A stretch of DNA of 64,000 nucleotides. It comes from Fratercula arctica (lineage: Eukaryota; Chordata; Aves; Charadriiformes; Alcidae). The notes beneath the pieces are model-generated. The model searched no databases, was not told the origin of the DNA, and saw only the letters and a list, made by a program, of their open reading frames with translations. Below, piece by piece: positions 56,101 through 64,000 of this stretch (position 1 is the first letter of the stretch; every line of letters begins with the position of its first letter). Position numbers and translations under genes: made by a program. The stretch is taken from assembly GCA_947846985.1 (NCBI GenBank), contig CANTUZ010000014.1:4016374-4080373 (forward strand). Direction: 5' to 3'.

Positions 56101-59100
56101 AGTTTGGGGGATTTGGGCTCAACCATCCCCTCCTTCCTGCAGCCATGGAAGGCCTCGGCTTCCTCGATGCCCTCAACTCTGCTCCCATCCCTGGCATCAA
56201 GATCAAGAAGAAGAAGAAGGTGCTGTCCCCTACGGCGGCCAAGGTGAGGAGGTGGCTACCAGCATCCCCCTCCCTGGCTACCAGGGTCCCCTTCTTGCCT
56301 AGAGACCCCTCCAAACTCCTCTTTCTTCACCCCCCAGCCCAGTCCCTTCGAGGGGAAACCAGCTCCCGAAACCAGTTCGGTCAAACCGTCCTCCCCGGAG
56401 CCCAGTGCCGCCTCCGAGCCGATGGAGACGGATCGTCCCGGAACGCCGGTACCGGCCGTGGAAGTGCCAGAACCAATGGAAACATGTAAGTTGGGGTGCT
56501 GGGGAAAGGAAAAACTATGGGTGGGGGGGGTTCAAATGTGTGCTGAGCCCCTCCCGGTTCCTCCTGCAGGTTCGACGGAGGTGAGCGGTGATGCCAAAAG
56601 CAGTGAAAACGCAACGGAAAGCGGCCAACTCACCAAAAAAGGGCGGAAAAAGAAAACGGTGAGTTGGCCAGAGGAGAACAAACTCCGTGAATATTTCTAC
56701 TTCGAACTGGATGAGACCGAACGAGGTGAGTCTTGTCCCTTCCCCATCTTTGTCCCCCTGCTCTGGGTGTCCCCAAACTTTTTGGAGGTGACGCTGGTGT
56801 TCCCTTCTTTGCAGTCAACGTCAACAAGATCAAGGATTTTGAGGAAGCGGCCAAGCGGGAGATGCTGAAGGATCGACATGCGTTTGAGACGGCTCGACGC
56901 CTCAGCCATGATGCCATGGAGGAGAAAGTGCCCTGGATTTATCCCAAACTCCTGGATCTTCCTGCTCCCCTGGTGGTGCCGGGCAGCGGCAGCCGGGAAC
57001 GGTTCACTCAGGCCGAGAGGGAGAAAGGGATCCTGCAGGAGATCTTTCTGTCCAAGGAGAGGTGAGTCGATCCCCTCTTGGCACCGTGCTCGGAACTGGG
57101 GATTCTCCTTCTCCTTGCAAGGGGGTGGCGAATCCCCCTGCCCCCAGCCCAAGCGGATCAGCCCAGGGGGATCCCTTGGGTCAGGACTGGGGGGGGAGGC
57201 GGATCCCCATTTCTGGGGGTCTCGGGGCAGCTTTTGGGGGTCTCGGGGCAGCTTTTGGGGGTCTCGGGGCAGCTTTTGGGGGTTTCAGACCTGATCTTGG
57301 GGGCCTCAGGGCTGTTTTGGGGTTCTTGGACCTGCTTTTGGGGGTCTTGGGGTAGCTTTTGGGGGGCTCAGACCTGCTTTTGGGGATCTTGGGGCAGCTT
57401 TTGGGGGTTTTGGGCCTGCTCTTGGGGATCTTAGGTGTCTCTCACCTGCTTTTGAGGGTCTCAGGGTTGCGTTTGGGGGTCTTGGGCCCACTCCTGGGAG
57501 TCTCAGGGCAGTTTTTGGGGGGGTTCAGACCTGCTTTGGGGGATCTTGGGGGTCTCTGAGCTGCTTTTAGGGGGCTCAGGGCTGTTTTGGGGATCTCAGA
57601 GCTGCTTTTGAGGCTCTCAGACACGCTTTTGGGGATCTTGGACCTGCTCTTTGGGGTTCTTGGGCCTGATTTTGGGGATCTTGGAGCCACTTTTTGGGGG
57701 TCTTGGGCCTGCCTTGGATCAGGGCGTGATCCCTCTCCCAAGGATTAATGGGGTTGATCCTTCCCAGTGCGAGGATCCGCATCCTGGGTGGGGATGGCCT
57801 GTGGGGATGGAGCTGGGATCCCTGTCGATCTGGAGCCTCAGATCCCTCAGGATCCACTCAGGGGATTCCCAGGGATTGGGCACTTGCGAGGCATCTTCCC
57901 AGTGCTGCTGCAGGGATCCTTGTGCCAGGGGATGTGTCCGGAGCTCAGATCCCTGGTATCCCTCTGGATCTGGAGCTGTGTGGCCCTGTGATCTCTCAGG
58001 ATCTGCCACTGGAGGCTGGGCAGGAGCCCCTGGGATCTCTGGGGAGCTAGAGCCTGGGGGCAGGGTTGGGGGGGGGGGGCAGATTCCTTGGGATCCCTGA
58101 GGATCCGTAGTGGGAAGGGAGAGATTTTTGGAGCCCAGATTGTCTGGGATCTGTGAGGATCCCAAACCCGGGTGAAGGTTTTTTGAGCCTAGATCTCCAA
58201 GGATCCAGAGACGGGGGGGGGAGGTTTTCAGGTCCTGGATCCCTGAAGATCCTGAGCAGGGGGGGAGGCTTTGGGGGAACAATATCCTCTGGGATCTGTG
58301 AGGATCCAGAGCCGAGGGGGAGGTTTTTGGGCCCCAGCACCCCATAGGTCCAATGTCAGTGGGGAGAGCAGATTGTTGGGGGCCAGATCTCCCGGGATCC
58401 CCAAGGATCTGGGTGCCTGGAGGAGCCTTTTGGAGTCTGGAGTGGGGTGGCCCCGGGATCTCTCAGGGATCCAAAGTCTTAGAGGGGATGCACGAGATCC
58501 TTGAGGATCCAAAGGCTGGGGCAGGCAGGGGGGACATGCAGGATCCCTGGGATCCACAGTCTTGGGTGGGGGGGACACAGGATCCTTGAGGATCCCAAGT
58601 CTGGGGATGGGGGACAGAAGATCCCTGAGGATCCCCTGGGAGGGGGCTGCCAGCACTGGATCCCAGAGATCTACTGACAACCCCCTCCCTTTTTCCCTCC
58701 TTTCTTCCCCCCCCCTCCTCCCCTGACCCCAGTGTCCCAGACAGCCCGCACGAACCTGATCCGGAATCCTATGAACCGCTGCCGCCCAAACTCATCCCGC
58801 TGGACGAGGTAAGTGCCACCGTGCCGCGCCGTGCCGCGCCGCCATAGGCCCCCCCACCCTATAGCGCAGTCCCCCCCACCCCGTATTTTCCCTTCCCCCC
58901 CCCCCCATCCTTCCTCCCCACCCCCTCATCCCTCTATCTCTGCCCTCCCTAGGATTGCTCTGCTGAGGAGGTGGCCTATCCCGAAGGATTGGAAGCCGGC
59001 GCCGCTTCGCCCTCGCCGGATCCCGGGGGGGCCAAACTCCCCCCAGTACTGGCCAACCTGATGGGGAGCGTGGGGGCCGGCAAAAGCCCCCAGGGGCCTG

Positions 59101-62100
59101 CGCCTGCCGCCCCCATCAACATGCAGGAGATCCTCACCTCCATCATGGTAACCACTTCCCCCCCCCTCCATTTCCCTTCTCCTCCTCCCCCAGCGCAGAG
59201 CCCACCCCTAAAAAAAAAAAGGGGGGGGGGGGGGGCACAAAAAAGGGGGGGCAGCGGCGGCGCTGCGGGGGGTGGTGCTGGGGGGGGGGGGCTTTTTTTT
59301 TTTCCCCCTTTCCCCGGACTCACTCTTTGTGTCGTTCCCCCCTCCCAGGGTGGGCCCAGCACCCACAAAGCAGAGGAATTGATGAAACAACCGGATTATT
59401 CGGATAAAATCAAACATTTGTTGGGAAATCTGCAGGCTCAGCCGCCGGGCCCCAGCGGAGGTGAGCGGTGGGGGGGGAACATTGGGTCAGCGAGGGGGAC
59501 ACGCTGTCACTGGTGGGGGGGACAACGTGGGGACAGGTGTCCTGGGGAGGCACGGGGCACGGTGGGGGCTGCTGGGAGCTTGGTTTGTGTCCCTGAGGGG
59601 ATGTAGGGGTGATCGTGGGTTGGGGACACACTTGGGGACACTGTCCCCTGCCCCAGATGGGACATAGGGGCGATCATGGCTTAGGGACGTGATGGGGACA
59701 CAGCTGGGGACATTGTTCCCTGCCCTAGTGGGGACACAGGGCTGCCCTTGGCTGGGGACATGATGGGGACAGAGTTGGGGACGCTGTTCCCTGCTCCAGC
59801 AGGGACATGGGGCTGCCCTTGGCCTGGGGACACGTTTGGTGACGCTGTCCCCTGCCCCAGCAGAGATATCAGGCTGCCCTTGGCTTGGGGACATGATGGG
59901 GATGCAGTTGGGGACGCTGTCCCCTGCCCCAGTGGTGACATAGGGCTGCCCTTGGCTTGGGGACATGCTGGGGACATGGACCAGTGCCCTGGCAGGGAAT
60001 TAGGGGTACTCTTGGCTTGGGGACACACTTGGGTGACACTGTCCCCTGCCCTGGTGTGACATGGGTGTCCCCTCAGCTCAGGTATGTGTTCCAGACAGTG
60101 TTGGGGACCCTGTCCCCTACCCTGCGGGTCCCCTTGATTTGGGGACACGCTCTGGGGTGACACTCGGGCGTTCCCCTCAGCTTGGGGACCTGAGGTGACG
60201 CTGGCGTCATCTGAGCATTGCCAAGGATCTGTCCCCATCCCTGGGGGGGGACACAGGGGCACTGGGTGTGGGGGTCCCTGTGGGTTGGGGACAGGGGACA
60301 CTGCCAGCGATGCGTCCTCTCTGCCAGGGGGTGACATGGGAGGGGGGATGTCACAGAATCATTTCGGTTGGAAAAGACCCTTGGGATCATGGAGTCCAAC
60401 CATCAGCCCCACCCTACACCACATCCCCCCCCCCCATCTCCAGGACTCCTGGGACGGTGACTCCCCCCGCCCTGGGCAGCCTGTTCCCGTGTCCGACCGC
60501 GCTCTCCGGGAGGAATTTTCTCCTCATGTCCAGCCTAAAGCCACCCTGTTGTTCCTACCCTGTCCCCTCGACTTGTTTTCGGTGCTGCTGGGGACCTGTC
60601 CCCTCACCTGGGGTGACTGGGGTGTCCCCTGGGTTGGGGGACACATTGGGGTCTCCTCAGCCTGGGGACTTGTCCCCTCTCTGGTGAGAGGTGACGTGGA
60701 GGGAGAGCCGTGTCCCCTCAGCCTGGCGACCTGACGGGGGTGGCGCCAGGGACCCTGTGTGTCCCCTCTCTAGTGTGACACTTGGTTTGGGGGTATTGGG
60801 GGTCCCTTGGGTTTGGGGACAAGATCTGGGGACCCCATGTCCCCCTCTGGGGTGACACAGGGGGTACCCTTGTCTTGGGGACAGTTTCTGGGTGTCATTG
60901 GGGACCCCGTGTCCTCTGAGGTGACACAAGGGGATATCGGGGGGGTCCCTTTGCTTTGGGGACAAGCTCTGGGGACAACTGGGGGGGGGACCCTGTATCC
61001 CCCTCTGGGGTGACACGGGGGGGGTCCCCTTAAGTTGGAGACAATCTCTGGGTGCCACTGGGAGCTCCATGTCCTCTGGTGTGACATGGGGGGATTTTAG
61101 TGTACCCTTAATTTGGGGACAAGCTTGAGGTGGTGATGGGGACCCTGTGTCCTTTGGAGTGACACAGGAGGGTATTGGGAGTCCCCTTAATTTGGGGACA
61201 AGCTCTGAGCACCCCTGGGGACCCCATGTCCCCTTCTGGAGTGACAGGGGGGTGGTCCCCTTAACGTGGGGACAGCCCGCCCTGGGTGTCCCTTTGAACT
61301 GGGGACGTCCCCCTGCACCTGGTGGGGGCAGGGAGATGCCACCAACCCCTGTCCCCTTCTTGGGGAGGGGCTGGGGGGGGGAGTGTCCCCCCTTTTTAAC
61401 CCTCCCCTTCTCTTCTCCCCCCAGTGCCCCACGGCTTGCTGGGCCCTGGCCCCATGGCTAACGGCTTCCCGCCCGGCCCCAAGGCCATGCAGCACTTCCC
61501 GCCGGGGGGGCCCATGCCAGGTGAGTGACACCGGAGGGGACACAGGGACATTGGGGGGGGGGGGTGATGCTGTCCCCTGCCCCAGCAGGGGCATTGGGGC
61601 TGCTTTTGGCTTGGAGACAGCTCAGGGGACAGCTGGGGACACTGTCTAGTTCCCAGGCAGGGATGTGGGGGTGCTCTTGGCTTGGGGACACCCTCAGAGA
61701 CATTAATGGGGACACAGTTCCCTGTCCTTGGCTTGGGGATATGAGTGGGGCACAGCTGGGGACACTGTCTCGTGCCCTGGTAGGGACATGGGAGGGTTTT
61801 GGACTTGGGGACACTGTCCGGTGCCCCAGCGGGGGGCTGCCCTTGGCTTGGGGACACACCTGGGGACACTGTCCAGGGCCCTGACTTGGAACTAGGGGTA
61901 CTCTTGCCTTGGGGACATGCTCAGAGGCCTGTTGGGGACACTGTCCCTTGTCCTAGTGGACATGTGGGACTGCCCTTGGCTCGGGGACATGATGGGGACA
62001 CAGTTGGGGACACTGTCCAGTGCCCCAGCAGGGACACGGGACAGCCTTTGGCTTGGGGACACGATGAGGCCAGTGTCCCCCCACCCCAGGGAGGACAGGG

Positions 62101-62875
62101 GGTTGCCCTTGGCTTGGGGACACTGTCCCAGCAGGGACACAGGGGTGTCCTTGGCTTGGGGACGTGCTGGCAGGACAACTGGGGACACTCTCCAGTGCCC
62201 TGATGGGGAAGTGGGGGTGTCCTTGGCTTGGGGACATTCTCGGGGGTGTCCTTGGCTTGGGGACATTCTCAGGGGTGTTCTTGGGGATACTGTCCCCTGC
62301 TCCAGTGGGGACATAGTGGTGTCCTTGGCTTGGGGACAGACTTGGGGACACTTCGCTGCCCCAGTGGGGACATAGCAGCGTCCTTGGCTTGGGGACGTGC
62401 CAGGGACACACCTTGGGGACACTCAGCCCTGGCCTTGGGGGCCCCCTGGGTGCCCCCCCTCACCCCTTTCTCTCCCCCCACAGGTCCCCACGGCGGCGGC
62501 GGTGGCGGCGGGGGGGGGCCCCGGCCTCCCCCCAGGCCCGGGGCTCCCTGGTGGTCCCCGGCTCCTGGGACCACCCCCCCCTCAACGTGGTGGCGGCAGC
62601 GACTTTTGGGACGGCCCGGACGGGGGGGGGACACTCCGTGGTGGCCCCCACGGTGGCGGCGGCGGTGGCGGCATGCGCGGGGGGGGCCCCTTTCACCGCC
62701 CCCGCGGCCGCTCAGGGGCCTGAACCCCCTTATCGGTGCCGTGGAGGGGGGGGGCGCAATGGGGGGCCCCCCAATGGCGGCGGCGGCGGCGGCAACGTGA
62801 GGGGGGGGCCCCCCGGTAGCCACGGCGACCACGGCAGAGGCCACCCCGGCGATCACCCCCGTGGCCACGGAGGAG
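53157..62875 (+). CDS. PPP1R10: PP1 nuclear targeting subunit PNUTS, 3' end beyond the window
   Basis: Coding exons: 53,157-53,263; 53,370-53,456; 53,563-53,698; 54,411-54,462; 54,562-54,639; 54,724-54,894; 55,015-55,117; 55,529-55,638; 56,143-56,243; 56,338-56,485; 56,570-56,725; 56,815-57,061; 58,733-58,808; 58,953-59,147; 59,349-59,460; 61,425-61,520; 62,484-62,875. It starts [26 protein letters not shown]-terminal-type domain covers roughly residues 70-150 ([20 protein letters not shown]). Then come [40 protein letters not shown], the PP1-docking RVxF-type TVSW in [41 protein letters not shown] and a Gly/Arg/Pro-rich RGG-like tail. PNUTS scaffolds PP1 with WDR82 and TOX4 to dephosphorylate RNA polymerase II and SPT5. 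Exon 17 changes frame twice. The human C-terminal CCCH zinc finger is not in this window, although a donor (GGAG|GTAAAT) ends the exon. Confidence 0.92.
53700..54390. repeat. GGTGGCTTTTGGGTCCCC repeat in PPP1R10
   Basis: About 20 diverged copies of GGTGGCTTTTGTCTCCC or GGTGGCTTTTGGGTCCCC, unit about 25-35 bp, filling the intron before the NNTAKLVKQ exon. Confidence 0.85.
55120..55500. repeat. GGGGTCTTGGGGCTGCTTTTG repeat in PPP1R10
   Basis: Tandem units of about 24-30 bp (GGGTCTCAGGCTGCTTTTG, GGGGTCTTGGACCTGCTC). The same words reappear at 57,210-57,710 in another intron of this gene. Confidence 0.82.
55650..56110. repeat. TTTTTGGGGACACTTTGGG repeat in PPP1R10
   Basis: About 15 units of GGGTGCCTTTTTGGGGACAC and TTTTGGGGACAATTT, about 25-35 bp, ending at the GCAG acceptor of the MEGLGFLD exon. 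Confidence 0.85.
57180..58665. repeat. Two repeat tracts in the 1.7-kb PPP1R10 intron
   Basis: 57,210-57,720 is GGGGTCTCGGGGCAGCTTTT and GGGGATCTTGGGCCTGC units (about 23 bp, three perfect copies at 57,217-57,280). From 57,770 to 58,665 the tract becomes GATCCCTGAGGATCC-type words with no fixed period. Confidence 0.82.
59500..62420. repeat. CTTGGGGACA...CCCCTGCCCCAG minisatellite in two PPP1R10 introns
   Basis: Units of about 61-72 bp (GGCTGCCCTTGGCTTGGGGA, CACTGTCCCCTGCCCCAG, GGGACATGGG) occupy both introns flanking exon 16 (61,425-61,520) and are interrupted by a CR1 fragment. The same family on both sides of an exon implies the array spread across or was duplicated with it. Confidence 0.85.
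60351..60570 (-). mobile_element. CR1 LINE 3'-end fragment, antisense
   Basis: The plus strand begins TCACAGAATCATTTCGGTTG and continues GAAAAGACCCTTGGGATCAT, GGAGTCCAACCATCAGCCCC, then GGCAGCCTGTTCC and GGAGGAATTTTCTCCTCATG. This is the typical reverse complement of the chicken-repeat-1 3' end. It is truncated, with no ORF, and lies in the intron before PPP1R10 exon 16. CR1 is the dominant LINE of birds and other sauropsids and is the main clue to the host. Confidence 0.92.
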
Positions 62876-63190
62876 GTAAATGCGGGGGGGGGCCCGGCCC
62901 CTCCCTCGCGAGGAGGAGGAGGAGGCGGGGGGGGGGAGCGGGGGGGGGCTGTGGGGCGTGGCTGTGGGCGGGGCCAGGCCCCGGCTGGGAGGGGCCTGTG
63001 GGTGCCCCCTCCCCCCCCCCCCCCCCACCTCCTCCGCCCCCCCCCTTCCTGCCCCGCTGGAGGGGGGGGGAGCCACCCCCGCACCCCCACCCCCTCCAGC
63101 CCCTCGAGCCCCCCGGGCCCTGGGGGCGGGGCCCCGACTGGCGCCGCCCCCCCATGGGGCTGTAGGGTGGGGGGACATGGACCCCCCCAC
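62876..63190. other. Start of the last visible PPP1R10 intron
   Basis: About 300 bases of GC-rich low-complexity sequence after the exon 17 donor, with poly-C runs and GAGGAGGAGGAGGCGGG. No CCCH zinc-finger codons are found in any frame. Confidence 0.6.
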
Positions 63191-63965
63191 CCCCGGCCGC
63201 AGGGCATGCTGGGAGAGTAGGGACACCCCCACCCCCACCGGCCCTATGGCTGCGGGGCAGCTGTGGGGCAGCAGGGCATGCTGGGAGATGGAGTCTGGCT
63301 CTGGGAGGGGAGCGGCAGGGCATGCTGGGAGATGGAGTCCAGCTCAAGTGTGAGGAGAGCAGCAGGGCATGCTGGGAGGTGTAGTCCCGCTCTGGGACAG
63401 CGGCAGGGCATGCTGGGAGCTAAAAGCGGCTCGAGGAGGATGACTGAGGCATGCTGGGAGAGGTAGTCTGGCTCGAGGAGGGGGAAGCAAGGCATGCTGG
63501 GTGCTAAAACCAGCTCCAGGGCGTGCTGAGAGTTGTAGTCTTGCTCTAGGAGGGGCTGCAAGGCATGCTGGGGCCTAAAACCACCTCCAGGAGGGGGCAG
63601 CAAGGCATGCTGGGAGTTGTAGTCCAGCTCCTGGCAGATCTAATACAAGCAGCAGGGCATGCTGGGAATTGTAGTCCATGGGGAATGAGGAGAATGAGGC
63701 ATGCTGGGAGTGAGACCCGGCTCTGGGGTGGGCACTGAGGCATGCTGGGAGTTGTAGTCCAGCTCTGGGATGGGCACTGAGGCATGCTGGGAGTTGTAGT
63801 CCAGCTCTGGGATGGGCACTGAGGCATGCTGGGAGTTGTAGTCCAGCTCTGGGATGGACACTGAGGCAGGCTGGGAGTTGTAGTTCAGGTCTAGGGTTGG
63901 CACCAGGGCATGCTGGGAGTTGTAGTCCAGCTCTAGAGCAGGCCCTGGGGCACGCTGGGAGCTGC
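63190..63965. repeat. ~42-bp array of ZNF143/THAP11-like motifs
   Basis: About 18 copies of GGCATGCTGGGAGTTGTAGT (or shorter forms), spaced about 40-50 bp, for example at 63,275, 63,318, 63,366, 63,408, 63,698, 63,740, 63,781 and 63,907. The reverse complement, ACTACAACTCCCAGCATGCC, matches the vertebrate Staf/ZNF143-THAP11 site. Copies at the right end are most alike; those at the left are more diverged or partial. Confidence 0.92.
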
Positions 63966-64000
63966 CTTGGCACCCCACGGCCACCCCACAGGGTGACAGG

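Noticed and set aside
62397..62723. TGA at about 62,721 as the true end of PPP1R10
   Set aside because: Conserved RNGGPPNGG and [12 protein letters not shown] segments follow in the next frame and lead to a good donor, so the stop is most likely caused by a base-count error.

Overview
The window is vertebrate nuclear DNA, almost certainly avian. The genes have many short exons with GT-AG introns. An antisense CR1 LINE tail lies at 60,351-60,570, GC content is very high, and nearly every intron is filled with its own GC-rich minisatellite, as on small bird microchromosomes. There are no bacterial or viral operons, tRNAs, rRNAs or CRISPR arrays.

Seven genes are recognisable by protein similarity and exon phase. 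From left to right they are CDSN-like corneodesmosin (minus, 391-2,799), PPP1R18/phostensin (plus, 7,278-12,430), DHX16 (plus, 20 exons, 13,794-35,359), C6orf136 homologue (minus, 35,565-40,900), ATAT1 (minus, about 42,386-45,726), MRPS18B (minus, 46,140-47,734) and PPP1R10/PNUTS (plus, first coding exon at 53,157, last visible exon ending at 62,875, final zinc-finger exon not in the window). PPP1R10-MRPS18B-ATAT1-C6orf136-DHX16-PPP1R18 is the order and orientation of the human MHC class I framework block on 6p21.3. CDSN lies several hundred kb away in human; here it is next to PPP1R18 and in the opposite relative orientation.

The genes are packed tightly. PPP1R18 runs head-to-tail into DHX16. 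DHX16 and C6orf136 converge with stop codons about 205 bp apart. ATAT1 and MRPS18B are in tandem. MRPS18B and PPP1R10 are divergent across a CpG-rich, NRF1-site-rich interval. The products are not one pathway: cornified envelope adhesion (CDSN), PP1 targeting (PPP1R18, PPP1R10), pre-mRNA splicing (DHX16), alpha-tubulin acetylation (ATAT1), mitochondrial translation (MRPS18B) and an uncharacterised DUF2358-type protein (C6orf136).

The most interesting structure is non-coding. Several short tandem arrays are built around known transcription-factor motifs at fixed spacing: about 18 ZNF143/THAP11-like motifs at the right edge, four YY1-like motifs at exactly 20 bp, four RFX X-box-like palindromes at exactly 34 bp, and five perfect octamers in 200 bp. 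Other arrays have amplified pieces of DHX16 exon-intron junctions. Four single-base frame discontinuities fall in GC-rich coding stretches of PPP1R18, DHX16 and PPP1R10. Conserved protein continues on both sides of each, so assembly indels are the likeliest cause.
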